Shown: piece after piece, positions 8,698 to 16,339 of the stretch
How the letters are laid out: each line of letters begins with the position of its first letter
Numbering within the stretch: the stretch's first letter is position 1
From: an uncultured Succinivibrionaceae bacterium
GTDB lineage: Bacteria; Pseudomonadota; Gammaproteobacteria; Enterobacterales; Succinivibrionaceae
Assembly (NCBI GenBank): GCA_944390105.1
Contig: CALXOV010000026.1
Span: forward strand, 24,200-88,199
Length of the DNA: 64,000 bases
Direction of reading: 5' to 3'
The notes under the pieces: generated by a model
Databases searched by the model: none
Told to the model about the DNA's origin: nothing
The model's input: only the letters and a program-made list of their open reading frames with translations
Position numbers and translations under genes: made by a program

Positions 8698-10054
8698 GGA
8701 CTAATTCTCCTTTTAAGGTATGCGCCATGACTTGAGTAATTTTAACGAAGGCCTGCTGTCCGATAAGCTCAGGACTGCCATCAAGGACCACAATATGATT
8801 GCTGGAGGTTCTAGCTTTAAGTTCAGCGCTGTTCTTGCGCGACAGGCCCTCTACGAGGACCTCTTGCACCGTGCCGTATAGGCGCTGTGCATTTGCGGCG
8901 GCAGAACGTTCCAGCAGCGCCTGCAGTTGATATAGTCGCTCCTTTTTCACTTCAAGCGCTACCGGATCGTCCATTTCCGCTGCCGGTGTGCCAGGACGCT
9001 TGGAGTAAATGAAACTGAAGCTTTGATCAAAGCCGATATCTTCAGCAAGTTGCATGGTTGCGGCAAAATCTTCATCGGTTTCCCCAGGGAATCCGACGAT
9101 GAAGTCTGAGGAGACATGAATATCCGGGCGCACTGCACGGATTTTGGCAATGAGCCTACGGTAATCATTAGCACTGTAGCGGCGGTGCATTAATTTGAGA
9201 ATGCGATCGGATCCGCTTTGCACCGGGATATGTACGTGATTGGCAATAGTGGGCAGAAAACCGATGGCTTCAATGATGTCGTCGGTAAATTCCATTGGAT
9301 TTGAGGTAGTAAAGCGGATGCGCTCAACCCCCTCCACGGCTGCGACTGAATAGAGCAGGGTGGAAAAATGCACTAGCTGCCCCTTAGCATTTAAGCCGCG
9401 ATAGGAATTGACGTTCTGTCCTAAAAGATGGATTTCTTTGACGCCATTGCTGACGTGGCCTTCTATTTCTTCAATGATGCTCTCAAGCGTGCGGCTTTCC
9501 TCACTGCCGCGCGTATACGGCACGATGCAGTAGGAGCATTTATTTGAGCATCCTTCCATAATGGTCACAAAAGCCGAGACTCCGCGTGCACCCTGCGCTG
9601 GCAGTGCATCGAATTTTTCTAGCGCATCGGCATTCACTGCAATCTGCGGGCGGCCTTCGTGCAGGTATTGTGCAATCAGTTGCGGCAGGCGGTGGGCAGT
9701 GCGCGGGCCAAAGACAATCTTGATGTCTGAATTAAGTTCGACCAACTTATCGGCAAGCTCTGCGCCGACGCAACCGCCTAAGGCAATGATGGTGTGATCA
9801 TCAATGATTCCCTGATGGCGCCAGCTGAGCAGTTGATTGAAGACTTTATCTTCAGCCTTGGCGCGTACCGCACAGGTGACAAGCACAATCACGTTTGCGC
9901 CTCTAGGCTCGTTTGACTGCTGCAGACCGGTGGCACTTAACAGATCAGAAATGCGCTCGCCGTCGTAGACATTCATTTGACAGCCCCACACCGCGGTATA
10001 AAAGGTGCCGCGCTGTAGCTGAATGGAAGAAGGATTGAAGGTAGTGGTAGTCAT
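8690..10054 (-). CDS. miaB: tRNA-2-methylthio-N6-dimethylallyladenosine synthase
   Basis: Radical-SAM methylthiotransferase that adds a methylthio group at C2 of i6A37 in tRNAs reading UNN codons. The N-terminal UPF0004 domain has three cysteines (WGCQMNVYDGER, TCAVR, GGCVG) for the auxiliary cluster. The central radical-SAM motif is CSNKCSYCIVPYTRG (CxxxCxxC, about 160). A C-terminal TRAM domain occupies about 375-440. 454 residues; E. coli MiaB is 474. First gene of the five-gene minus-strand block. Confidence 0.96.
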   Translation of the reverse strand: MTTTTFNPSSIQLQRGTFYTAVWGCQMNVYDGERISDLLSATGLQQSNEPRGANVIVLVTCAVRAKAEDKVFNQLLSWRHQGIIDDHTIIALGGCVGAELADKLVELNSDIKIVFGPRTAHRLPQLIAQYLHEGRPQIAVNADALEKFDALPAQGARGVSAFVTIMEGCSNKCSYCIVPYTRGSEESRTLESIIEEIEGHVSNGVKEIHLLGQNVNSYRGLNAKGQLVHFSTLLYSVAAVEGVERIRFTTSNPMEFTDDIIEAIGFLPTIANHVHIPVQSGSDRILKLMHRRYSANDYRRLIAKIRAVRPDIHVSSDFIVGFPGETDEDFAATMQLAEDIGFDQSFSFIYSKRPGTPAAEMDDPVALEVKKERLYQLQALLERSAAANAQRLYGTVQEVLVEGLSRKNSAELKARTSSNHIVVLDGSPELIGQQAFVKITQVMAHTLKGELVHV

Positions 10055-10101
10055 AAGTTTACGTAATTACTGATATGATGCGGCTGATACTCTTTGAGGG
10101 T

Positions 10102-10683
10102 TTAGTTTTTTATGCATAGGGAAAACAGCTGTTCCATCAGCGAATAGTCGCCCCCAAAGGAAGCAATACTGGCCTCACGCATGCGCTCAGGCTTAACTCC
10201 GGCATAATTTACCTTAATGCCGCGGCGCAACAGCAGTTCCCGGATAAATTCGCGCTGAGCGCGGCCGTTGCCGTCGCGAAACGGGTGAATGGCATTAATT
10301 TCACTTAAATAATAGGCCGCCTTAAATGGCAGCTTTTCTAGCGGGCAGTCAAGCAGTAGATTTTCTGCATGCAGCGCGGCAAATAATTTATCGGCCTCGC
10401 GGCGAATGTAGGCGGCGCGGCAGAAAAACAGACCTTTAGCGATTTCCACGCTACGTAGCTGCCCGGCCCAAGTATAAATATCCTGAAAAATATAGTGATG
10501 AATAGACTGCAGATGATTTAAATCAAAGCTGCCGGGGACGGGATGCTTGTACAATTCAATTAAGCGGGCGGCACTTAAGGTTCGCTCAGCTTGTTCTAGT
10601 TGCTGTGCATCCTGCAGATCCAAGCGGTTAATAAGAACGCTGCTTCCGGGGTAACAATAAAGGAGATCTGCTTCTGCGCTCAA
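10102..10683 (-). CDS. Fic/DOC-family AMPylase (putative toxin)
   Basis: 193-residue Fic protein. The complete catalytic motif HPFRDGNGRAQR (HxFx[D/E]GNGRxxR, His about 133) predicts AMP transfer from ATP to a target hydroxyl; DNA gyrase and topoisomerase IV are known targets of FicT-type enzymes. The fold's preceding helix and flap region are present (TWAGQLRSVEIAKG). No ATG is available upstream of the domain; the start is the TTG at 10683, one codon after the stop of a small upstream gene in the same frame. AAGG lies 11 bases before it. Domain size fits class I Fic toxins whose inhibitor is a separate small protein. Confidence 0.88.
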   Translation of the reverse strand: MSAEADLLYCYPGSSVLINRLDLQDAQQLEQAERTLSAARLIELYKHPVPGSFDLNHLQSIHHYIFQDIYTWAGQLRSVEIAKGLFFCRAAYIRREADKLFAALHAENLLLDCPLEKLPFKAAYYLSEINAIHPFRDGNGRAQREFIRELLLRRGIKVNYAGVKPERMREASIASFGGDYSLMEQLFSLCIKN

Positions 10684-10686
10684 AAT

Positions 10687-10842
10687 TCAGGCAGCCTTCT
10701 GCTTGGCGATTGAAGTCTTGACAAAATCCAGTAGCTCAGCAAAATTTATGCGTTCAGCAGCAAAATCCTGCAGCAGCTGTTCTTCAGCTGACGTTAAGTG
10801 CAGATTTTCCATCGCTAAAGTAGCTTTAATTTCATCAAGCAT
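10687..10842 (-). CDS. Small Fic antitoxin (VbhA/FicA-like)
   Basis: A 51-residue frame starting ATG at 10842 (MLDEIKATLAMENLHLTSAE...) directly precedes the Fic gene. It contains TLAMEN (Thr8-Glu12-Asn13), which fits the [S/T]xxxE[G/N] inhibitory motif whose glutamate displaces the ATP gamma-phosphate in class I Fic antitoxins. A second helical half (FAAERINFAELLDFVKTSIAKQ) matches the helix bundle expected for this family. The stop TGA (10687-10689) is in the same frame as the toxin, only one codon away. The gene order antitoxin-toxin is usual for this class. Confidence 0.75.
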   Translation of the reverse strand: MLDEIKATLAMENLHLTSAEEQLLQDFAAERINFAELLDFVKTSIAKQKAA

Positions 10843-10865
10843 TGAAACCTCGTGAATAGATATCT

Positions 10866-11050
10866 ATGAACTACCTTTGCACTTACGTGTAAGGTTTGGC
10901 AAGATCGTAGCCTTGCTTCAGTAAGGCCCCTTCAGTGGGGTCTCAAGGGCATGTCCATAATGCCCCCATCAAGGTAGAGCTTTAGGCTCGTTCTTGAGTT
11001 TTTGCTTCTATTTTGCCAAGCACATATTTCTGTAATACCGCTGCTTTTTT
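10866..11050 (+). repeat. TnpB-end repeat, copy A (omega-RNA-like)
   Basis: First of four ~185-bp copies in the window (others 30688-30871 plus, 57054-57238 minus, 58777-58965 minus). It opens ATGAACTACC followed by a CACTTACGTG hairpin, and carries the second hairpin TCAAG..GAGC/GCTC..CTTGA (10969-10997). The paired bases differ from copy B (TCAGG/CCTGA) but stay complementary. It fills most of the gap between the divergent Fic operon and the OB-fold gene, so it sits where the Fic promoter is expected. No TnpB coding sequence precedes this copy. Confidence 0.7.
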
Positions 11051-11274
11051 TCCTCGCTTAAGCAAGGGGAATCTAGCAGCTTCAAGTTAAAATTATAAGC
11101 GAGATCACACTTTTCTGCAAGAAAAAACCGTGGTAGCAGTGGCACCGCATTAAGTCTTACTCGGGTTTTCGCTAAGCTATTGAGTGACCCTAAGCATGTG
11201 CTAATTTTGCCGGTGTAAAGTAATCCCCGATCAGAGGTTCTGCGGACAGTTGCGATTAATGCGAGGATCAGGAA

Positions 11275-11685
11275 ATGGTGAAATTATTAAAAAGAAGCCT
11301 CAGCGTGCTCATTTTTAGTACCGCCCTGCTTACAGCAGGTGTGCAGGCACATCCCTTTGACCATTTCTTTGAGCAAGGAGGACATCACGGTCCACGCGGC
11401 TTTCAGCGTCAGCAGATCACATCAATAGCAGACATTAAGCGCTCGGGCGTGGATGACGAGTATGTAGTAATGCGAGGGCGGCTGACTAAATATTACGGCG
11501 ATGAAATGTACGAGTTTATGGACTTAAGCGGGGACACGATTGAAGTCAAGCTCGATGATGATGAGGATTGGTCGTATTTATCCAAAGATCAGCTGATAGA
11601 TATATTAGGCAAGCTCGATGTGGATCTCTTTTCATTAGAAGTGGACGTTAAGCGGGCGGTGCCAGTAGATGTCAATTCGCGCTGA
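11275..11685 (+). CDS. Periplasmic OB-fold stress protein (YgiW/YdeI, BOF family)
   Basis: 136 residues with a signal peptide cut after VQA. The mature part carries the bacterial OB-fold signature ITSIADIKRSGVDDEYVVMRGRL...YEFMDLSGDTIEVKLDD. Members of the family (YgiW, YdeI, VisP) are periplasmic and associated with tolerance to oxidants, cationic peptides or cadmium. A His/Gly-rich segment (FFEQGGHHGPRG) follows the signal peptide and could bind metal. GAGG lies 8 bases before the ATG. Single gene, convergent with the lipoprotein gene 6 bp downstream. Confidence 0.87.
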   Translation: MVKLLKRSLSVLIFSTALLTAGVQAHPFDHFFEQGGHHGPRGFQRQQITSIADIKRSGVDDEYVVMRGRLTKYYGDEMYEFMDLSGDTIEVKLDDDEDWSYLSKDQLIDILGKLDVDLFSLEVDVKRAVPVDVNSR

Positions 11686-11691
11686 CTTAAC

Positions 11692-12180
11692 TTAATGGGA
11701 AAGCCAAATTCCTACTCCGGAACGAAAGCCCGGATGGCGATAGCGCCAAGACGGCCAATACATCGGCAGCTGATAGGGGCGATAGTAGGGATATAGCCAA
11801 TTTGGGCTGTAGGTGGCGGGGTAGGGAAGCTGCCGCATTTCTTGTTTAGCTTTTTCTATGCCGACAGGGGCTGGGGCTGGCTTATTTAAATTTGACGGCA
11901 ACAGCTCTTTGGCTCGCTGATAGGCGCGCTCAGTGACCTCTTGTAAGTGTGCTGCATCAGCGCTATCCGTACTTAAAGGTTTATACGGTCCGATTGCGGC
12001 ATTATCTAAAGACCCGTCGGGAGCCGGGGGAATGTCGGCATAGACAGCAGTTGACGTGGCGCTGTCATCAAAATTAATGCGGTAGGTATCGGCTATAGAG
12101 CTACATCCGCTAGCACACAGCAAAATGAAGACGCAACAGGCCGCCGCTAGCAACTTAGTTCTAGGCTTGTGCATATTCAT
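11692..12180 (-). CDS. Small proline/tyrosine-rich lipoprotein of unknown function
   Basis: Signal peptide with the lipobox CASGC, so an Lnt/Lol substrate. The mature protein (about 130 residues) has an unstructured N-terminal part, a short helix (LQEVTERAYQRAKELLP) and a C-terminal Tyr/Pro/Trp-rich tail (LYPYYRPYQLPMYWPSWRY). I do not recognise the family. The frame opens at a TTG at 12198, but the ATG at 12180 has GGGGGA about 10 bases upstream and gives a normal signal peptide. It ends 6 bp from the convergent OB-fold gene. Confidence 0.75.
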   Translation of the reverse strand: MNMHKPRTKLLAAACCVFILLCASGCSSIADTYRINFDDSATSTAVYADIPPAPDGSLDNAAIGPYKPLSTDSADAAHLQEVTERAYQRAKELLPSNLNKPAPAPVGIEKAKQEMRQLPYPATYSPNWLYPYYRPYQLPMYWPSWRYRHPGFRSGVGIWLSH

Positions 12181-12388
12181 CTGACTAAAATCCCCCAAGC
12201 TCTGCAGTCGGTATTATGACCCACAGCAAAATTCTAATAATACTTTGACATAAAAGTTCAGAGAAAGTTCTGTCTTTGCCATTATCCAGCTTTAGCTTTC
12301 ATTGTAATAAAAATGCTTAATTTTCAATTAATAAACATACGGTACTGCTGGATTGTAGTAAAAATAATGAAAAATTTTTAAAATTTTG

Positions 12389-12416
12389 TTGACAGCGGGT
12401 AAATTGTCTATATAAT
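12389..12416 (+). promoter_or_regulatory. Promoter of the tRNA-Gln/Gln/Met operon
   Basis: Consensus -35 TTGACA (12389-12394) and -10 TATAAT (12411-12416) with a 16-bp spacer, followed by the GC-rich discriminator GTGCACCG typical of stringently controlled stable-RNA promoters. The two tRNA-Asn promoters in this window share the same TATAATGTGCnCCG pattern. Confidence 0.9.
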
Positions 12417-12482
12417 GTGCACCGTTCCTTGCGACGCTAGCACAGCCAAGCATAGAACTAGATGCCAAAGGTGCTAAGGGCT

Positions 12483-12558
12483 GGGGGTATAGCCAAGCGG
12501 TAAGGCAGCGGGTTTTGATCCCGCCATTTCCCTGGTTCGAGTCCAGGTACCCCTGCCA
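12483..12558 (+). tRNA. tRNA-Gln (anticodon TTG)
   Basis: Cloverleaf with acceptor GGGGGTA/TACCCCT, D-arm GCCAAGCGGTAAGGC, anticodon loop TTTTGAT (anticodon TTG), T-arm CCTGGTTCGAGTCCAGG and encoded CCA. First gene of a three-tRNA operon. Confidence 0.95.
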
Positions 12559-12568
12559 TCTAAACTTT

Positions 12569-12644
12569 TGGGGCATAGCCAAGTGGTAAGGCAGCGGATT
12601 CTGATTCCGCCATTTCCAAGGTTCGATCCCTTGTGCCCCAGCCA
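12569..12644 (+). tRNA. tRNA-Gln (anticodon CTG)
   Basis: Acceptor TGGGGCA/TGCCCCA, D-arm GCCAAGTGGTAAGGC, anticodon loop TTCTGAT (anticodon CTG), T-loop GTTCGAT and encoded CCA. Ten bases after the first tRNA; clearly a diverged duplicate of it. Confidence 0.95.
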
Positions 12645-12657
12645 AACTTTGTTAAGT

Positions 12658-12734
12658 GGCTACGTAGCTCAGTTGGTTAGAGCGCGGCACTCATAATGCT
12701 GAGGTCACTGGTTCAATTCCAGTCGTAGCTACCA
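12658..12734 (+). tRNA. tRNA-Met (elongator, anticodon CAT)
   Basis: Acceptor GGCTACG/CGTAGCT, D-arm AGCTCAGTTGGTTAGAGC, anticodon loop CTCATAA, T-loop GTTCAAT and encoded CCA. It resembles elongator tRNA-Met rather than the initiator. It is the last gene of the operon and the tRNA next to the integrase, hence the probable attachment site. Confidence 0.95.
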
Positions 12735-12858
12735 ACCTGCCTATTTTTGTTTTCCATTCTGATAATTTTTTGCATTTTAAGTTCTTAATCTATAAGTATT
12801 TCTTGCCTTTTCTTTTACTGCTTTTTAAATTTTCCCCGATTAAACAATACGTTATCTT

Positions 12859-13085
12859 TTACCCTGCCATTTACCCTTTCCTTACCCTTTCGGGGTAATT
12901 CAGATAGAATAAAAAGCGAAAAGTCGGGGTAAGTTTGAGCAAATCGGGGTAAGGGTAATTGCCTGCAAACCCTCATTCTTAAGCCATTTCTTGCTCAGTC
13001 CTTACCCTGACTTTGACCTTTGGTTGAAAATATCAACTCGGGGTAAGGAAATACTCGGGGGTAAGGGTAAGATGAGGGTAAGGGT
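12859..13085 (+). repeat. Array of GGGGTAAG / CTTACCC motifs before the integrase
   Basis: About ten short copies of (TC)GGGGTAAG(G) occur in both orientations within 227 bp, for example at 12894, 12926, 12949, 13039 and 13058 (plus) and 12861, 12883 and 13001 (minus). Several are fused as GGGGTAAGGGTAA. The last copies touch the integrase start codon. Such clusters are typical of integrase arm-type or excisionase sites and of autoregulatory operators. No gene is visible in the 12735-13085 gap. Confidence 0.65.
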
Positions 13086-14228
13086 ATGCTAAATGCTATA
13101 CAAATCAAATCGTTACGAGTAGAAAAAACAAAAGACTTTACAGACGAGAACGGGCTCATACTAAGGGTAACGCCTAGGGGAAACAAAACGTGGGCATGGC
13201 GCAAAACAATCAACGGACGGATTGTCAAAAAGGTTATTGGCAGTTATCCTGAGGTTGGATTGCAAGAAGCGCGTAGGCAGGCTGTTCAGCTATCTTCAGA
13301 AACTACGGCAAAAGCAGTGTCTAAACCGTCGTTTAAGACTAGATTTAAAGATGTTGTGCCTAAATGGCTCACTGAAAAAAGAGGCAAACTCAAAGTCCCG
13401 TATAAATTAGATGAGCGTTTTAAATGCCATATCCTGCCGGCTATCGGAGATTGCTATTTAGAAGATATTAACGACAAGCTTTTGCTGGAACGTTTTAAAT
13501 CGGTAATTGACCAAGGTAAAATCGCTACTGCTCACCGGCTTATGAGCACTATCAATGAAGTCCTACGGTGGTGCGTTAGTGAAGAATTGCTGGATAGGGT
13601 AAAGACAGAATATGTAACAACGCGATTACCAAAGAAGCCACCAGTGAAGCACCGTGCGGCATTAGCGCCTGAGGATTTAGGGAGAGTTATTAAGCCGGGT
13701 GATAATCCGCCATACCTGATGTGGTCAATCTATTCCATGCTGCGCCCTAAGGAAAACGCCGGATTGAAATTTGAGTGGGTGGACTGGGAAAAGAAGCTGC
13801 TTACAATCCCTGCTGAAGAAATGAAAATGAATAGGTCGCATGTTGTTCCATTAACCAGGCAGATGATTGCGCTACTCAAACAGCAGCAAGAATACAATGA
13901 GCGGTTAGGTTTTTCCGGTGTCTGGATATGGCCGTCCACTCAATCCGATTCCGGGCATCTAAACCCAACTACGCTGAATATCACATTGCGCCGTATGGGA
14001 TTAAAAGATATTTGCTCAGCTCATGGATTCCGTGCTACGGCCAGAACCTACCTTGCCCGTATTCATGTTCCTGAAGCCGTGGCTGAAGCGTGTCTTGCTC
14101 ATGCTAAACAGAACGCGACGGTTGAGGCGTACGATAGGGAGCAGTTCATTGAGGAGCGCCGCAAGGTCATGCAGCAGTGGTGTGATTATGTGGACACGTT
14201 TATGATAGACAAGAACAATCAAAAGTGA
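13086..14228 (+). CDS. Tyrosine recombinase integrase (P4-like)
   Basis: 380-residue site-specific recombinase. The N-terminal arm-binding domain (DUF4102 type: FTDENGLILRVTPRGNKTWAW) is followed by a core-binding domain and the catalytic domain: Arg in YSMLRPKENAGL, HGFRATART (HxxR), a later His (CLAHAKQ) and nucleophile Tyr in VEAYDREQF. All tetrad residues are present, so it may still be active. It lies 351 bp after tRNA-Met in the same direction, the usual layout of integrases that target tRNA 3' ends. It is followed by hicBA only, so the island seems to have shrunk to a remnant; no obvious second copy of the tRNA 3' end is seen within the next 2 kb. Confidence 0.92.
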   Translation: MLNAIQIKSLRVEKTKDFTDENGLILRVTPRGNKTWAWRKTINGRIVKKVIGSYPEVGLQEARRQAVQLSSETTAKAVSKPSFKTRFKDVVPKWLTEKRGKLKVPYKLDERFKCHILPAIGDCYLEDINDKLLLERFKSVIDQGKIATAHRLMSTINEVLRWCVSEELLDRVKTEYVTTRLPKKPPVKHRAALAPEDLGRVIKPGDNPPYLMWSIYSMLRPKENAGLKFEWVDWEKKLLTIPAEEMKMNRSHVVPLTRQMIALLKQQQEYNERLGFSGVWIWPSTQSDSGHLNPTTLNITLRRMGLKDICSAHGFRATARTYLARIHVPEAVAEACLAHAKQNATVEAYDREQFIEERRKVMQQWCDYVDTFMIDKNNQK

Positions 14229-14238
14229 GGTTTAGTAA

Positions 14239-14526
14239 ATGTATTATCACATCGGCTGGCCTTTCTGGAAGCTCGCTTATCGTCTAGGTTTCAAATTAAG
14301 ATGCCGGTTTGTTATCTCTAAGGATACCGATCACAACGATTACTTCGCCTACAGTCCGGATATTAAAGGGCTGTTTGCCGAAAGTGAAAGCTTTGATGAG
14401 GTTGTCTCTGCTATGAAAGCCGGTGCAATAGATTTTGTCCATATAGATTTGCACGGTTGTTTACCTGAGCAGTCAAAGATAAAACCTGCTCTCGCCTTTA
14501 CATCAATCATGCATGGGGCTTGCTAA
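14239..14526 (+). CDS. hicB: HicB-like antitoxin
   Basis: 95 residues. The core FVISKDTDHNDYFAYSPDIKGLFAESESFDEVVSAMKAGAIDFV has the partial RNase H-like HicB fold. It has an unusual N-terminal extension of about 20 residues (MYYHIGWPFWKLAYRLGF). GAGG lies 9 bases upstream. It ends in TAATG overlap with the decayed hicA. The gene could be a domesticated antitoxin, since the toxin is broken. Confidence 0.7.
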   Translation: MYYHIGWPFWKLAYRLGFKLRCRFVISKDTDHNDYFAYSPDIKGLFAESESFDEVVSAMKAGAIDFVHIDLHGCLPEQSKIKPALAFTSIMHGAC

Positions 14527-14729
14527 TGGACGGATATTACAAAGCCGTGATACAAATTATTAAAAAGCACGGCTATGTTTATTTACGCAACGGCACGGGT
14601 TCTCACGAAATTGGGGGTTAGAGATTAACGGAAAAATCAAAGGGCATATTTAAGAGTCGGTTCACTGAAGGGATAAACACAAAGCAAATTTTATCCTCGC
14701 TTAATCTCGACTTCAAAGAAAGAAGTTAG
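14526..14729 (+). pseudogene. hicA-like toxin, disrupted
   Basis: The ATG overlaps the hicB stop. The first 31 codons read like HicA (VIQIIKKHGYVYLRNGTGSHEI), then TAG at 14619. In-frame codons continue to 14727 with KSRFTEGINTKQILSSLNLDF, the expected HicA C-terminus. Reading one frame across gives EIWGLEINGKIKG, so a single-base deletion at 14611 and a compensating insertion near 14648 explain the break. The HicA fold is therefore incomplete and toxicity is probably lost. Confidence 0.65.
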
Positions 14730-15009
14730 TGGTTTTTTCTAATTTTATGGAGGTCAAGTGAGCGATCAAGATCACTCCCTTGTTCCCGCCATATAAAGGC
14801 TGTTTTCTACACCTATATTTTCTTAAGAAAAACCTTGCGCTGCCGATAAAGTAATCAGAGCTTATACATGGAGGCATGCCAATGCTGACATTGAAAGAAC
14901 CTTGCCAAATGAGCAGGCCTTAAGCATCAGGAGAGAAAGTGCCGCTCTCGGCAGTAGCCTCGGCGGCACCTCCAATTCATTTCAGCATTTTAGTTCGCCG
15001 TAACAGCGA
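14730..15009. other. Gap between the integrase islet and the Fe-ADH gene
   Basis: No gene is seen. An inverted repeat GTGCCG...CGGCAC with inner CCGAG/CTCGG (about 14939-14969) lies just beyond the Fe-ADH stop and may be its terminator, though only a weak T-run follows on the minus strand. The right edge of the integrase islet must lie here or in the hicA remnant. Confidence 0.35.
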
Positions 15010-16128
15010 CTACATCAGACTACGGTATATACTCGCAATTTCTCCGGCAGACAGTTGCACGTAGCCGTTGGCTATCAGCATGTTTTGGCGCGTCAGTACC
15101 ATATCGGTAAATTCTAGAGCTTGACCTTCCTGCATACCACATTGAGTAAGTGTCCGCTTGGGCAAGAGAGATTGGCAAAGTTCATCAAAAATACGCCAGG
15201 CTGCAGCAGGCTGGCAGTTAAGCAGTGCCGCCAGTACGGCAGTGAGGTCAGAGATTGCACCATGCGGGTTTTTCTTGACGTACATTTCCATCACCGCACG
15301 GAATACTAAATAATTAGCCTCGCCGTGGGCAATCTTAAGGCGTGTGCACAAAGGGTAGGCTAGCGCATGCACTGCTGCACAGCCGGCATTGGCGTAGCTG
15401 ATCCCGGCCATGCAGCCTGCGAGCTGCACATTCGCGCATTCGTGTTCCAGCATACCGGATCCCTGTTGCACGATGTTTTGCCAAGCGCAGATGAGAAGTT
15501 TCATCGCCTGTAGCGCCAACAACTGCGAGAAAGGAGTTGCTAGCGCAGATAGGTAAGATTCGCAGGCATGGGTAAAGGCATCAAAGGAACTGGCAGCAAA
15601 GACATTAAACGGAATGTCATTTAAAAATTCTGGGCATAGCAACACCGTGTCGGCGTATAACGCCTGCGAATTTAAAATAAGCTGTGCACCTAAATCTGGA
15701 AAGTAGACTGCGCAGTAGGGAGTAACCTCTGAGCCGGTTCCCGGGGTGGCCGGCACTAAAATCAGCTCGCGCGCTTTACGTAGCCTATCTTGCTGTGTAA
15801 AGGCTTCACTCAAGGGGAGGACATGTTCGAGGCTTAGCAGTTTAGCTAGATCTAAGGTGGCTCCGCCACCGATGCCGATGATGCGACCCGTTGCTGCGCC
15901 AGCAGCCTTAACCGCCTGTGTAACGCTCGGTTCACTGTTAGGACCTGGTCCGAAGCTTTCGCGTATTAGTACTTTAACAAAAGACGGTAGTTGGAGTTTG
16001 TCTATTAGCCGCGCCTCAGTGAGCACGATATCGCCGTCACGAAACGGCAGCAGAGCGCGCAGTGCCGTAAAATCTGCGGCATGGATGATTTGGGATTTGA
16101 CCTGAAAGGCTTTCTGCATGACTAGCAT
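15010..16128 (-). CDS. Iron-containing alcohol dehydrogenase (4-hydroxybutyrate dehydrogenase-like)
   Basis: 372-residue group III Fe-dependent alcohol dehydrogenase. The NAD-binding motif GIGGGATLDLAK (GGGSxxD variant) and the metal ligands in DAFTHACESY, AAVHALAYPL and HGEANYLVF are visible. The motif pattern and length resemble 4-hydroxybutyrate dehydrogenases of the succinate/GABA fermentation type, which interconvert succinate semialdehyde and 4-hydroxybutyrate, but other short-chain aldehydes are possible. AAGGAG lies 6 bases before the ATG. Monocistronic, divergent from rlmKL. Confidence 0.82.
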   Translation of the reverse strand: MLVMQKAFQVKSQIIHAADFTALRALLPFRDGDIVLTEARLIDKLQLPSFVKVLIRESFGPGPNSEPSVTQAVKAAGAATGRIIGIGGGATLDLAKLLSLEHVLPLSEAFTQQDRLRKARELILVPATPGTGSEVTPYCAVYFPDLGAQLILNSQALYADTVLLCPEFLNDIPFNVFAASSFDAFTHACESYLSALATPFSQLLALQAMKLLICAWQNIVQQGSGMLEHECANVQLAGCMAGISYANAGCAAVHALAYPLCTRLKIAHGEANYLVFRAVMEMYVKKNPHGAISDLTAVLAALLNCQPAAAWRIFDELCQSLLPKRTLTQCGMQEGQALEFTDMVLTRQNMLIANGYVQLSAGEIASIYRSLM

Positions 16129-16339
16129 AGCATTCTCCTTACGCTGCCGCCGTATGCTGGGCAGGACTTACCGACTGAAAGTTTTTTTTAATCAAAGCTT
16201 AAAGGTCTTGGTGGAAAAATACTTTGACCAGTGGCAAAAAAGACTTTTAGTGACAAATATTTTTCGTTGAATTTGCGCGCTTAATCACAGAATTAAGCCA
16301 GATAATTTATAATACCGCGGATAACTGGAGAGTGCCTGT

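Noticed and set aside
14740..14800. Possible attR or tRNA-like end (CTCCCTTGTTCCCGCCAT)
   Set aside because: It only loosely resembles the tRNA-Gln 3' end and does not match tRNA-Met, the tRNA next to the integrase.
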